Source: DASRFA01 sp035651755
Lineage (GTDB): Bacteria > Desulfobacterota > Binatia > UBA12015
Length of the DNA: 43,094 nt
Assembly (NCBI GenBank): GCA_035651755.1
Contig: DASRFA010000038.1
Location: 1-43,094 of the forward strand
Reading direction: 5' to 3'
The notes beneath the pieces are model-generated. The model worked only from the letters and a program-made list of their open reading frames with translations. It was not told the DNA's origin and did not search any database. Every line of letters begins with the position of its first letter. Position 1 is the first letter of the stretch. Of the stretch, positions 32,806-41,876 are shown piece after piece. The position numbers and the translations under genes are program-made.

Positions 32806-33102
32806 TCAGGCGATCGCGGACCGGACCGCGAGCGCGCGCGCGAGGCTCGCGCTCGCATCGCCGACCTCGACGATCGGCGACACGTCGTACGTGATGAAGG
32901 GAGCCCAGTTCGAGACCGCCTCGATCATCGCCTCCACCGACGAGGTCTCGACGATCACGTAGTCCCCGCCAGTCGCGGTGAGGTAGTGCGCCTTGATGGT
33001 GAGCCCCTCGGGCGGCTTCCACGCCCGAAACACCGCGAGCCCGCGCTGCTGCTCGGCCTCCGTGAGCCCGACCCTCGGCTGACCGCGAAACATGAAGAGC
33101 AT
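32806..33102 (-). CDS. DUF3303 family small protein
   Basis: ATG 33102 is chosen because AAAGGAGG lies six bases upstream. The 98-residue protein has the DUF3303 pattern: WKPPEGLTIKAHYLTATGGD, then YVIVETSSVEAMIEAVSNWA, then PFITYDVSPIVEVGDA. It is a ferredoxin-like small fold with no signal and no assigned chemistry. It is co-directional with the small membrane protein and alpha/beta hydrolase upstream, and the ribosome site lies within the 3' end of that membrane gene, so the three may be one transcript. A 174-base gap with no other gene separates it from the HMG-CoA-synthase-like gene. Confidence 0.75.
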   Translation of the reverse strand: MLFMFRGQPRVGLTEAEQQRGLAVFRAWKPPEGLTIKAHYLTATGGDYVIVETSSVEAMIEAVSNWAPFITYDVSPIVEVGDASASLARALAVRSAIA

Positions 33103-33103
33103 C

Positions 33104-33460
33104 CTAGCCTCCTTTACGCACTGACGCGCGATATGGCGGCTCATGAGCCAACGTCAAGCGCCGCGGTGCTCGTCGCGAACGATTCGACCATCCACGGATC
33201 TTCATGAGCCGCTTGCACCTCACGACCAAAGTCATTGGGACGGGGATCGGGTTTCGGGACCGACCGCCCGAAACCAATCCGTAGGCGAACTCGATCGCCA
33301 CGATGATCCGCCGGCCGTGATCGCCGTTCCATGACGCCGGCCGGCCACGATAGGCCGCGCAGGCGAGCACCATGGCGTGCACGCCCACGAGGCCGACGAC
33401 GAGAAACGTGCCCCAGGCGAAGTAAAGCCGCGCCAGAGCGACGCCCACCAGCTCAGTCAC
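33104..33460 (-). CDS. Small hypothetical membrane protein
   Basis: A 118-residue frame whose GTG start overlaps the stop of the alpha/beta hydrolase (GTGA). Residues about 13-37 form one strong hydrophobic helix (FAWGTFLVVGLVGVHAMVL) and a second weaker one follows near RIIVAIEFAYGLV. The C-terminal half is basic and low in complexity (RSRRAPRRL), so the true end may be ragged. I do not recognise the family. The coupled start and membrane segment favour a real gene over chance. Confidence 0.4.
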   Translation of the reverse strand: MTELVGVALARLYFAWGTFLVVGLVGVHAMVLACAAYRGRPASWNGDHGRRIIVAIEFAYGLVSGGRSRNPIPVPMTLVVRCKRLMKIRGWSNRSRRAPRRLTLAHEPPYRASVRKGG

Positions 33461-34338
33461 CCCAGCAGGAACTCGCGCGCGAGCCGCAGGAACACATCCA
33501 GCCGGTCGTGGTGCACCCAGTGCCCCGCGCCCTCCACGTTCACCACGCGGGCATTGCGGAACGCCTTCGCGCGGCCGTCGAGCGAGGGATCGCTCGCCCA
33601 CGACTCCGTGCCCCGGATCAGCAGCGTCGGACAGTCGATGTTGCCCCAGATGTCGTGCGCGTCGGTCACGTTGAAGAGGTACGGCGACACCGCCCGGACG
33701 AAGTTGTCGAACTTCCAGACGCAGGTGCCGTCTTCCTCGCGCTGCGCGCCGTGCACCGTCAGGTGGTGCGCCTGCGCCTCCGTCAAGCGCGGGTTCGCCT
33801 CGCGCATCCGGGCGACCGCCTCGTCGAGCGTCGCGTAGTGGTGCGGGTGGCGCCGCGCCAGCGACTGCATCTCGCGGATCCACTGCAGCATGCGCTCGTG
33901 CGCGGTCCGCCGCTTGAAGGACTCGATCATCTCGGGCGGCGGGCCGAGGCCCTCGATCGCGATCAGCTTGACGACGCGGTCGGGGTAGACGCCGGTGTAG
34001 TGGAGCGCGACCGAGCCGCCGAGCGAGTGGCCGATCACATACACCGGAAACTTGTCGATCAGCTTCATGAGCTGGGCGACGTCGAGCACGTAGTCGATCA
34101 GCGAGTAGGTCGATCCGATCGCCCACTGCGAGTCGCCGTGGCCGCGCAGGTCGGGCGCGACGACGTGGAAGTCGCGGCGCAGGTCGGCGGCCACCCAGTC
34201 CCAGTTGCGGGCGTGATCGCGGCCCCCGTGGACGAGCAGCAGAAGCGGCTTCGCGTGGTTGCCCCAGTCGAAATAGCGGAGCCTCAGGCGCTGGGAGATG
34301 TACGCCTCGGAGACCGGGCCGACCGTGTCGTCGCTCAC
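33457..34338 (-). CDS. Alpha/beta hydrolase
   Basis: A 293-residue enzyme with a complete catalytic set: oxyanion hole LLLLVHGGRDHARNWDW, strand-3 VVAPDLRGHGDSQW, the nucleophile elbow YVIGHSLGGSVALHYTG (Ser), the acid strand LLIRGTESWASDPS and the His in VEGAGHWVHHDRLDVFL. It resembles epoxide-hydrolase-like or general esterase members; no signal peptide. It is the first gene of a minus-strand run with a small membrane protein and a DUF3303 protein. The divergent glycosyltransferase begins about 150 bases away. The substrate is unknown. Confidence 0.88.
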   Translation of the reverse strand: MSDDTVGPVSEAYISQRLRLRYFDWGNHAKPLLLLVHGGRDHARNWDWVAADLRRDFHVVAPDLRGHGDSQWAIGSTYSLIDYVLDVAQLMKLIDKFPVYVIGHSLGGSVALHYTGVYPDRVVKLIAIEGLGPPPEMIESFKRRTAHERMLQWIREMQSLARRHPHHYATLDEAVARMREANPRLTEAQAHHLTVHGAQREEDGTCVWKFDNFVRAVSPYLFNVTDAHDIWGNIDCPTLLIRGTESWASDPSLDGRAKAFRNARVVNVEGAGHWVHHDRLDVFLRLAREFLLG

Positions 34339-34490
34339 GTCGACGTCCTATCGCGGACGGCGTCCCGGTGCCACGCCGGTTGACGCGCCGGGCGACGTTT
34401 CGCTAGGCGTCTCGAGGGTCGAGCGGGGCTCGCGAACCCGCGCCCGCCGCGGCCAGTCGAGGCATCTTGCGTGAAGCTGGCCGCCCTGTG

Positions 34491-37097
34491 ATGCGCACCC
34501 CGTCGCCGCCGCGGGAGGACGACGAAGCCGCCGCGCCGAGCGAGCGCGACCGCTCCCGGCCCGCCGACGGCGGCGTCGTCGGCTCGGCGCCGGAACGCGA
34601 CCGCCTCGTCGCCGAGCTCGCCGCCGCGCGCCGCCGGCTCGCCGCCGCGGAGGAGCGCTGCGTCGCCCTCGAGGACCAGCTCGACGACGCGCTCGCCGCA
34701 GTCCGCCGTCACGAGAGCTTCATCCACGGCCTCCATCGCGAGCTGATGTCGGCGAAGGAGACGCTCGACCAGGTCCTGCGATCGCGCACCTGGCGCATGA
34801 CGGAGCCGATGCGCGGCTTCGCGCAGCACGCGCGCCGCCGGTTCTCGGTCTTCCGCCGGCTCCTGCCGCAGCAGGCAGCCGACGCGGCCGCCTCGCCGGC
34901 CGCCGTCGCGGGCGGCGACATGCCGCCGTTCAAGGCGGTCCTGATCCTGAGCGGCTGCCCGGGCGACGCCAAGCGCTACCGCTGCGACCACCAGGCGGAG
35001 CAGCTCGAGACGCTCGGGGTGAGCTGCGAGGTCGGCATCTACGGCCAGTACGACTTCGGCCACGCGCTCCGCACCTTCGCCGGCTTCGTCTTCCACCGCG
35101 TGCCGTTCGGCCCCGACGTCGACGAGTTCATCGCCGAGGCGCATGCGTCGGGTCGTCCGGTGATCTTCGACACCGACGACTGGGTGTTCGACCTCGAGGC
35201 CGCGAAGCACGTCGCCGCGCTCGACGACATGGATCGGAGCGAGCGCGACCTCTACCTGAGCGGCCTCCGCCGCTACCGCGACACGCTCCGGCGCTGCGAC
35301 GGCTGCGTCGTCACGACGACGACGCTCGCGCGCCTCGCGCAGGACGTCGTCGGCGACGTGCGCGTCTGCCCCAACGTCGTGAGCCAGGAGATGATCGAGC
35401 TCGCCGCGATCGCGCTCGCGCGCCGCACGTCCGAGCGCCGCCGGCGACGTGACGTCGAGCCGGTGCGGGTCGCGTATCTGAGCGGCACGCCGACCCACAA
35501 GCGCGACTTCGCGGTCGCGGAGAGCGCGATCGAGTGGGCGCTCGAGACGTTCCCCGAGATGCGGCTCGTGACCGTCGGTCACATCGAGGTCGCGCGCCGC
35601 TTCGAGCGCTTCGCCGACCGCCTCGAGCACCTGCCGCTCATGCCGTGGCGGAGCCTCATCGAGGCGACCGCGCTCGTCGACGTCAACCTCGCTCCGCTCG
35701 AGCCCGACAACCCCTTCACCGCCTCGAAGAGCTGCATCAAGTATCTGGAAGCGGCGATCGTCGGCGTGCCCACGATCGCGTCGCCCCTGCCCGACTTCGA
35801 GCGCGTGATCGAGCACGGGCGGAACGGCCTCCTCGCGGCCAGCGATGCCGACTGGCGCGACGGCCTGCGACGCCTCGTGGAGTCGCGCGAGCTGCGCGAG
35901 CAGATCGGCAGGCGCGCGCGCGAGGACGTCCTCCGCCACCACTCGACGCGAGCCAACCGGCAGCGCCTGGTCGCGACCTTGAGCGAGCTCGCGCCGCGTG
36001 ACCCGGACGAGCCGCTCACCATCAACTGGATCGTCCGCGCGCCGATCGCCGGCACGGGCGGCGGCTACAAGACGATCTTCCAGCTCGCGAACGCGCTCGC
36101 CGACGCGGGCCATCGCGTGCGCGTCTACGTCGAGCCGATCGCCCACCTCGCCGGACGCGCGCCGCGCGAGATCGAGTCCTTCGTCGAGGAGCACTTCGGT
36201 CCGCTCCGCGTCGACGTCGTCGCCGACCACGAGCGCATCGAGCCCTGCGACTGGGCGATCGCGACCAACTGGCCGACCGCGTACACCGTCGCGCGACTCG
36301 CGAACGCGCTCTTCCGCGCGTACTTCGTCCAGGATTACGAGCCCGACTTCTACTCGCCGGAGGATCCGAACCACCGTGAGGCCGAGGCGACGTACACGCT
36401 CGCGCTCCAGCCGTTCTGCATCGGCGCCGCGCTCGGCGCGCGGATCGCCGAGGTGTCGCAGCGGCCGGTCGAGGTCATCGACTTCGCGGTCGACGGCGAG
36501 GTCTTCCGGACGACGGCTCCGCCGGCGGAGCGGCCTGGACCGCCGGTCGTGCTCTTCTTCGCGCGCCCGTCCCTCAAGCGCCGCGGCTACGACGTCGGCG
36601 TGCGCGCGCTCGCGCGCCTGCTCGAGCTCCGGCCCGACGTGCGGATCCGCTTCTTCGGCGCGAGCGACGGCGAGCTCGGCGCGGTTCCGTTCCGCTTCGA
36701 GAACCTCGGCGTTCTGGCCCCGGATGCGCTCGCGCGCGCGATGAACGAGGCGCACGTGCTGCTCTCGTTCTCGCTCTCCGCGAACATCTCGTGGGTGCCG
36801 TTCCAGGGCATGGCGTGCGGCTGCGCGGTCGTGGAGGCCGACCTCCCGCCGGTGCGCGCGATGGTCGACGCCGGACGCACGTGCCTCCTCGCGGAGCCGA
36901 ATCCGGAGGCCGTCGCGCGCGCGCTCGAGCGCCTCGTCGCCGACGGCGGCCTGCGCGCGCGCATCGCGACCGCGGGCGGTTCCGCGATGGCGAACAAGAC
37001 GTGGGCGTCGTCCGCGCGCGCGTTCGAGCGGAAGCTCGTCGAGCGGTCCTTCGTCCGGCTGCCGGCCGGCGCCCGAGCGCAGGGTCGAGCGCGATGA
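34491..37097 (+). CDS. Double GT-B glycosyltransferase with coiled coil and SRTWRMT motif
   Basis: A protein of about 868 residues. The Glu/Arg/Ala-rich N-terminus forms a coiled coil (about residues 35-97). It is followed by LDQVLRSRTWRMTEPMRGF at about 94-112. Two glycosyltransferase domains come next: the first (about 148-505) has VLILSGCPGDAKRYRC, DTDDWVF and KSCIKYLEAAIVGVPTIASP; the second (about 514-860) has INWIVRAPIAGTGGGYKTIF, the donor-site region VLFFARPSLKRRGYDVGV, MNEAHVLLSFSLSANISW and GMACGCAVVEADLPPVRA. These look like GT4-type domains that add two sugars in turn. The linkage is unknown. Its TGA overlaps the ATG of a methyltransferase. The likely role is a capsule or O-antigen-like glycan. 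Confidence 0.88.
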   Translation: MRTPSPPREDDEAAAPSERDRSRPADGGVVGSAPERDRLVAELAAARRRLAAAEERCVALEDQLDDALAAVRRHESFIHGLHRELMSAKETLDQVLRSRTWRMTEPMRGFAQHARRRFSVFRRLLPQQAADAAASPAAVAGGDMPPFKAVLILSGCPGDAKRYRCDHQAEQLETLGVSCEVGIYGQYDFGHALRTFAGFVFHRVPFGPDVDEFIAEAHASGRPVIFDTDDWVFDLEAAKHVAALDDMDRSERDLYLSGLRRYRDTLRRCDGCVVTTTTLARLAQDVVGDVRVCPNVVSQEMIELAAIALARRTSERRRRRDVEPVRVAYLSGTPTHKRDFAVAESAIEWALETFPEMRLVTVGHIEVARRFERFADRLEHLPLMPWRSLIEATALVDVNLAPLEPDNPFTASKSCIKYLEAAIVGVPTIASPLPDFERVIEHGRNGLLAASDADWRDGLRRLVESRELREQIGRRAREDVLRHHSTRANRQRLVATLSELAPRDPDEPLTINWIVRAPIAGTGGGYKTIFQLANALADAGHRVRVYVEPIAHLAGRAPREIESFVEEHFGPLRVDVVADHERIEPCDWAIATNWPTAYTVARLANALFRAYFVQDYEPDFYSPEDPNHREAEATYTLALQPFCIGAALGARIAEVSQRPVEVIDFAVDGEVFRTTAPPAERPGPPVVLFFARPSLKRRGYDVGVRALARLLELRPDVRIRFFGASDGELGAVPFRFENLGVLAPDALARAMNEAHVLLSFSLSANISWVPFQGMACGCAVVEADLPPVRAMVDAGRTCLLAEPNPEAVARALERLVADGGLRARIATAGGSAMANKTWASSARAFERKLVERSFVRLPAGARAQGRAR

Positions 37098-37819
37098 TCA
37101 CGCGCGAGGACTACCAGCGGAATCGCTTCTCGTTCCTCTGCCGGTTCGTGAACGTCGCCGCCGACATCGGCCTCGAGATCGGCGCGGCCGACCTGCCGAC
37201 CGTCATGGTGAAGCCGAACCGCTGCCGCTACGCCGACTTCCGGTCGCGCGAGGAGATGGCCGCCCTCTGGAACCTCGACGCGAGCGCGATGCCGAAGGTC
37301 GACTTCGTCGTCCGCCGCGACCAGCCGCTCTCCGGGCAGATCCCGCCCGATCGCTACGGCTACATCGTGCTCGCGCACGTCCTCGAGCACATCGCCGACC
37401 CGATCGGCTATCTCGTCGACCTCGTCGGGCTGCTCGCGCCGGGCGGCGTGCTCGTGATCATGCTGCCCGACAAGCGCCGCACGCACGACGAGCCCCGCCC
37501 GGTCACGTCGCTCCAGCACCTCCTGAACGACTTCCACGAGAAGCCGACCTACCCGTCGGTCGAGCACATCATGGAGTACGCCCCCTGCGTGATCGACGAC
37601 CTGAAAGGGAAGGACCTGGGCACCGTGTTCCACTGGGCGCGCGCGAACCACGCGACCGGACAGGCGGACGTCCACTGCCACGTGTGGCGCGACGAGGACT
37701 TCTTCGCGCAGGTCGATCAGCTGATCGCGATGGGGGTCCTGGCGAACGTCGCCGCCGCCGGCCGCTGGCACAACCGCGGCGAGTTCAACGAGTTCATGCT
37801 CGCGCTCCGGGCGCGCTGA
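37094..37819 (+). CDS. SAM-dependent methyltransferase of glycan loci
   Basis: A 241-residue protein whose ATG overlaps the glycosyltransferase stop (ATGA). It resembles the methyltransferase-11-like proteins common in polysaccharide clusters: NVAADIGLEIGAADLPTVM (SAM loop), YGYIVLAHVLEHIADPIGYL (post-motif with the HVLEH signature), LLAPGGVLVIMLPDKRRTHD and HVWRDEDFFAQ. The SAM glycine loop is only partly canonical. It probably methylates a sugar or the glycan end made by the upstream enzyme. The same operator-free short spacing suggests one transcript. It converges on the sulfotransferase, 13 bases away. Confidence 0.82.
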   Translation: MITREDYQRNRFSFLCRFVNVAADIGLEIGAADLPTVMVKPNRCRYADFRSREEMAALWNLDASAMPKVDFVVRRDQPLSGQIPPDRYGYIVLAHVLEHIADPIGYLVDLVGLLAPGGVLVIMLPDKRRTHDEPRPVTSLQHLLNDFHEKPTYPSVEHIMEYAPCVIDDLKGKDLGTVFHWARANHATGQADVHCHVWRDEDFFAQVDQLIAMGVLANVAAAGRWHNRGEFNEFMLALRAR

Positions 37820-37832
37820 CGGCTCCTAGAGT

Positions 37833-39122
37833 CTAGACGCGGCCGCGCGCCGGCGGGCGATCGGCGGACCCGGCGCCGGGGAGCGCGGACGGCGATCCGT
37901 CGGTCGCGCCGGCGCGCGCTCCGAGCCGGCGCAGACGGCGCGCGACCTCGCGCAGGACGCCCGTCAAGCGCCACGAGCGCGACTGCAGGATCTCGTCGAG
38001 CATCCCGCGCAGCTCGGACTCGCGACGCGCGACGACGCCGATCGTCTCACGAGCGGTCTGGAGGTCCGCTTCCGCGCGCCCTGCCCGCTCGGCCGAGGCC
38101 GCGGCGGCGTCCTCCGCGGCGCGCACGACGTCGCCGGCCGTCCGCTTCGCCTCGGCGAGCTCCGCCTCCAGGATGGCGATGCGCTGGTGCGCGTACCGGA
38201 TCGGGTGCGACGGGCGGTCGACGATCTCGCGGAGCGCGAAGACGTCGGCCTGGATCTCGCGCGCGACCGCGGTCGCGACGCGGTCCCCCGCCGCGAGCTC
38301 CGCGCGCACTCGGTCGAGCTCCGCGCCGGCGCGCTCGGCGTCGCCGGCTGCCGCGTCCTCGAGCGCCGTCGCCGTGCGCCGCACCCAGTCGGACACGGTC
38401 GGGTCGACGGCGAACGCGGCGTCGTCGGCGACCTCGTGGCGGAGCCCCGCGCGCAGGAACGGCTCGATGCGCGGCGCGGCCGCGTCGAGCTCGACGGGCC
38501 AGGCGAGCGCGACGTCCGACGCCGCCTTCGCGAGCGCGTGCCGCCAGTCGGAGAGGAGGTCGTCGTAGCGCACGAAGGCGCGCCGCCGGCCGCGCGTGTG
38601 CAGCTCCGACTCGAGCGCGTAGCGCAGCCAGAGCAGGTGGCAGTGCGCGCGCGACAGCCGGTCCCGGCGCGCGAGCGAGTCGGCGATCTCGGCGGGGTGC
38701 CGGAGCGCGATCAGATACGCCGCCTCGACGCCGAGCTCGTCGAAGATCCCGGTCCAGAGCGGGACGAGGCGCGCGATGCGCGGGTCCTTCACGACCCAGA
38801 GGTCCGAGCGCGCGAGGCGGTCGCGCGCGACGTCGACGAGCGCCGCGCGCGCGCGCAGGAGGGCGGGATCGCGCCAGCCCGCCGGATCGATCGGCCAGAC
38901 GTCCGACCAGACGAGGTTCAGCGCGAGGAGCGCGACATCGTTCTCCGCGACGACCACCGGGTCTTCCCAGAACCCGGCCTCGTTGTCCGCGCGCGGCGGG
39001 AGCAGGTCGTCGCCGAGGTCGCCCCCGAGCAGGCTGCAGCAGCGCGCGAGCGCCGACGTGCCGCTGCGGTGCATGCCGAGGACGACGAGCGCCCGGGGAT
39101 TCGTCGCGCTCCCGTCGGCCAC
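37833..39122 (-). CDS. Sulfotransferase with C-terminal coiled coil and SRSWRLT motif
   Basis: A 429-residue protein. Residues about 9-250 are a sulfotransferase: the PAPS 5'-phosphosulfate loop GMHRSGTSALAR (16-27), FWEDPVVVAENDVALLALN, LWVVKDPRIARLVPLW and RHPAEIADSLARRD. The C-terminal part is an Ala/Glu-rich coiled coil (about 255-370) that ends in LDEILQSRSWRLTGVLREVA. The glycosyltransferase on the opposite strand carries the same kind of module. It would transfer sulfate from PAPS to the glycan; this is inferred from position and fold. No PAPS-making genes are in the window. No signal peptide is seen. Confidence 0.85.
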   Translation of the reverse strand: MADGSATNPRALVVLGMHRSGTSALARCCSLLGGDLGDDLLPPRADNEAGFWEDPVVVAENDVALLALNLVWSDVWPIDPAGWRDPALLRARAALVDVARDRLARSDLWVVKDPRIARLVPLWTGIFDELGVEAAYLIALRHPAEIADSLARRDRLSRAHCHLLWLRYALESELHTRGRRRAFVRYDDLLSDWRHALAKAASDVALAWPVELDAAAPRIEPFLRAGLRHEVADDAAFAVDPTVSDWVRRTATALEDAAAGDAERAGAELDRVRAELAAGDRVATAVAREIQADVFALREIVDRPSHPIRYAHQRIAILEAELAEAKRTAGDVVRAAEDAAAASAERAGRAEADLQTARETIGVVARRESELRGMLDEILQSRSWRLTGVLREVARRLRRLGARAGATDGSPSALPGAGSADRPPARGRV

Positions 39123-39191
39123 GCGCGAGATGTCCCTGATTTCCGGCGCGCTCGCAACCGGGCTCCGCGACCGCGCGCGCTGCCGTCGGGC

Positions 39192-40418
39192 TCAATCGCC
39201 GGTCGGAGCGGGCGAGAAAGAAGTCGCCGTCACCTGGTAGGGCGCGCCTCCCGCGACGCGGCGCACGCGGACGAACCAGGTTCCCGGCGCCGGGTCGGCG
39301 ATGCTGCAGGTCCCGAACTGGCCGCGGTGCGAAGCGCGACAGTCGTACCGGGTCGCGGTCGGCTGGCTTCCGTGCTTGACGAAGAGACGGAACCGGCTGT
39401 GCGCGGTCTCGCCGCCATTGAGCGTCACGACGAGGCGGGTCGAGCCGGCCGCGACCCCGAACGCGTGCGCGCCCTCGCGCGTCGTCGCATCGAGCGCGCC
39501 CGAGAACGACGCGACGGACGTCGACCCGCTTCCGAGCTCCGCGACGTCGCCGCACGCCTCGCTGCGGTCGCCCGCCGCGCGTCGCTGGATGAAGCCGAGG
39601 TAGCGCGGAACGCTGGCGTCGAAGCTCAGATCGAACGGCTGGCAGGTCGCACTGCGCCCGCCGGACGTGACGCCTCCGATCCCATCGCCCGCGCCGAGAT
39701 CGGCGAAGAGCGGGCCGCCGGAGTCGCCGTTGCACGTATTCGAATCCTCGCCCGCGGGACCGACGGGCGCCGCGAAGCGCCAGCACACGGACGACTCGGC
39801 GTCGACGCCGTCGCCGCAGGCCGAGGTCAGGACGCGCCCCGCCCGCTTGATCCCGTAGTCGCCGCTCGCGCTGCCGGTTCGGCCGAAGCCGACGATCGTC
39901 GCCTGCGTGCCCTGCGGCACGGCGGTCGAGAGGATCGCGCTCGGGCGGATGCCGTCCGCGTCGTGCGCGAGCCGCATCACCGAGACGTCCGCGACCGGAA
40001 AGCGATAGCGCGGGTGCACGAAGACCGCGTCGACGTCGAGGACTCCGGCGTTCTGGAGGAAGAACGCGTAGCGGCCCGGATCCGGCGCGGCGGCGCCGGT
40101 CTGGCACGCGGGGCCGTCCTCCTCGCACGCGCAGTGCGCCGCGGTCAGGACCGTCCGACACCCGATGAGGGTCGCGCTGCACCAGAGCCGCCACTGGCCG
40201 TCGTCCATGCGACGGAGGAGCGCGCCCACAGCGGGATAGTCGGACGTGACGACCCCGTTCACGATTCGCGGTTGCTCCGGCGGCGCGGGCGTCGGCTCGC
40301 GCGCCGTCCCGGCGCCGCGGGCCTCCGGAAGCGGCGCGCGGCGCTGCGGCCGAGCCGCGAACGTCGCCCCGGGCACCGCGAGCGAAGATACCAGGAGAGC
40401 GACGGCCAGGGCCCGCAC
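39192..40418 (-). CDS. Secreted trypsin-like (S1) serine protease with pre-peptidase-like C-terminal domain
   Basis: GTG 40418 is chosen because GCGAGG lies upstream and a neat signal peptide results; a TTG at 40463 is an alternative. A propeptide ends at PR51-IVNG, the zymogen cleavage site. The triad is His95 (LTAAHC), Asp144 (ADVSVMRL) and Ser233 (NGDSGGPL). The S1-pocket position six residues before the Ser is Asn227 where trypsin has Asp189, so specificity is probably not for Lys/Arg. Disulfide Cys are present. Residues about 300-405 resemble the pre-peptidase C-terminal (PPC) beta domain (FSGALDATTREGAHAFGVA, GTWFVRVRRVAGG). The target is unknown. Confidence 0.87.
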   Translation of the reverse strand: MRALAVALLVSSLAVPGATFAARPQRRAPLPEARGAGTAREPTPAPPEQPRIVNGVVTSDYPAVGALLRRMDDGQWRLWCSATLIGCRTVLTAAHCACEEDGPACQTGAAAPDPGRYAFFLQNAGVLDVDAVFVHPRYRFPVADVSVMRLAHDADGIRPSAILSTAVPQGTQATIVGFGRTGSASGDYGIKRAGRVLTSACGDGVDAESSVCWRFAAPVGPAGEDSNTCNGDSGGPLFADLGAGDGIGGVTSGGRSATCQPFDLSFDASVPRYLGFIQRRAAGDRSEACGDVAELGSGSTSVASFSGALDATTREGAHAFGVAAGSTRLVVTLNGGETAHSRFRLFVKHGSQPTATRYDCRASHRGQFGTCSIADPAPGTWFVRVRRVAGGAPYQVTATSFSPAPTGD

Positions 40419-40511
40419 GACGCACCTCGCTAGCAACCGGGTGCGCCGGCGGGCAATGCGCAAATGGCGAGCGCCGCGCGCGAGCGAGGCCTATGGCGCT
40501 CGCGCGCCTCC

Positions 40512-41876
40512 TCAGGCGACGTCGGCGACCGGCTCCCGCATGGTCACGAACTCCTCGGCCCCGGTCGGATGGATTCCGATGGTCGCGTCGAATTGCGCCT
40601 TCTTCGCGTGGCACTTGACGGCGATCGCGAGCCCCTGAACGATCTCTCCCGCCTCCGGACCGACCATGTGGCAGCCGAGCACGCGGTCGGTGGCGCGCTC
40701 GACCACGAGCTTCATCATCGTGGTCTCGTCCCGGCCGGTGAGCGTGTGCTTGAGCGGGCGGAAGCGCGTCCGGTACACGTCGATCGCCGCGTGCAGCTCG
40801 CCGGCGACGCGCTCCGTGAGCCCGACGGTGCCGACGTTCGGCTGGCTGAACACCGCGGACGGAACGTTCGCGTAGTCGGGCTTCGTCGGCCGGCCGGCGA
40901 AGAGGGTCGCGGCGATCGCCATGCCTTCGTGGATCGCGACCGGCGTCAAGTTGATGCGGTCGGTGACGTCGCCGATGGCGTGGATGCAGGGCACCGACGA
41001 CCGCGAGTACTCGTCGACCGCCACCGCGCCGTTCGGCTCGAGCGCGACACCGGCGGATTCGAGCCCGAGCCCGCGCGTGTTCGGAAGGCGGCCGGTCGCG
41101 TACAGGACCAGATCCGCGGCGAGCACCCCTCCGCTCTCGAGCGACACGGAGAAGCGGCCGTCGGGCGAGCGGTCGATGCGCTTCACGCCGTCGTCGAAGC
41201 GGAGGTTCACGCCGGCCTTCCGCATCTCGTCGGCGAGGACGCTCCGCACGTCGTCGTCGAACCCCTGCAGGAAGAGCGGTCCGCGGTAGAGCTGCGTCAC
41301 CTCGACTCCGAGGCCGTGCAGGATGCCGGCGAATTCGACGGCGATGTACCCGCCGCCGACGATGACCATGCGGCGCGGAAGCTCGTCGAGGTGGAACATC
41401 TGGTCGGAGGTGACGGCGAGGTCGCAGCCCGGGAGCCCCGGAACGTACGGTCGGCTCCCGGTCGCGATCAGGAGATGGCGCGCCGAGATGCGCCGGCCGT
41501 CGACGTCGACCTCGTGCGGGGAGACCACGGTCGCGCGGCCGTTCACGATCGCGACGCCGCTGCCCTCGAGGAGCCGCCGGTACACGCCGTTCAGGCGAGC
41601 GATCTCGCGGTCCTTGTTCGCGATCAGGCGGCGCCAGTCGAAGGAGCGCTCGCCGACGTTCCAGCCGTACGCCGCCGCGTCCTCGAAGTCGTGCGCGAAG
41701 TGCGACGCGTAGACGAGGAGCTTCTTCGGGATGCAGCCGAGGTTCACGCACGTCCCCCCGAGCGAGCTCTCCTCGGCGACCGCGACGCGCGCGCCGTACG
41801 ACGCCGCCATCCGGCTCGCCCGCACCCCGCCCGAGCCGGCGCCGATCGTCAAGAGGTCGTAGTCGTACTTGGGCAT
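40512..41876 (-). CDS. gor: Glutathione-reductase-like pyridine nucleotide-disulfide oxidoreductase
   Basis: A 454-residue flavoprotein. FAD binding is TIGAGSGGVRASRMAASYGA, the redox disulfide is Cys43-VNLG-Cys48 in GGTCVNLGCIPKKLL, NADP(H) binding is VIVGGGYIAVEFAGIL, a second FAD contact is HAIGDVTDRINLTPVAIHEG, and the C-terminal dimer interface has the base IGIHPTGAEEFVTMREP. This matches glutathione reductase (gor type); close relatives reduce other thiols, so the physiological substrate may be a different low-mass disulfide. It is a single gene in the cytosol and could supply thiols to the AhpD-like selenoprotein, but that link is speculation. Confidence 0.85.
   Translation of the reverse strand: MPKYDYDLLTIGAGSGGVRASRMAASYGARVAVAEESSLGGTCVNLGCIPKKLLVYASHFAHDFEDAAAYGWNVGERSFDWRRLIANKDREIARLNGVYRRLLEGSGVAIVNGRATVVSPHEVDVDGRRISARHLLIATGSRPYVPGLPGCDLAVTSDQMFHLDELPRRMVIVGGGYIAVEFAGILHGLGVEVTQLYRGPLFLQGFDDDVRSVLADEMRKAGVNLRFDDGVKRIDRSPDGRFSVSLESGGVLAADLVLYATGRLPNTRGLGLESAGVALEPNGAVAVDEYSRSSVPCIHAIGDVTDRINLTPVAIHEGMAIAATLFAGRPTKPDYANVPSAVFSQPNVGTVGLTERVAGELHAAIDVYRTRFRPLKHTLTGRDETTMMKLVVERATDRVLGCHMVGPEAGEIVQGLAIAVKCHAKKAQFDATIGIHPTGAEEFVTMREPVADVA

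Noticed and set aside
34335..36755. An 806-codon minus-strand frame under the glycosyltransferase
   Set aside because: No motif and strongly biased composition; the plus strand carries two good glycosyltransferase domains.
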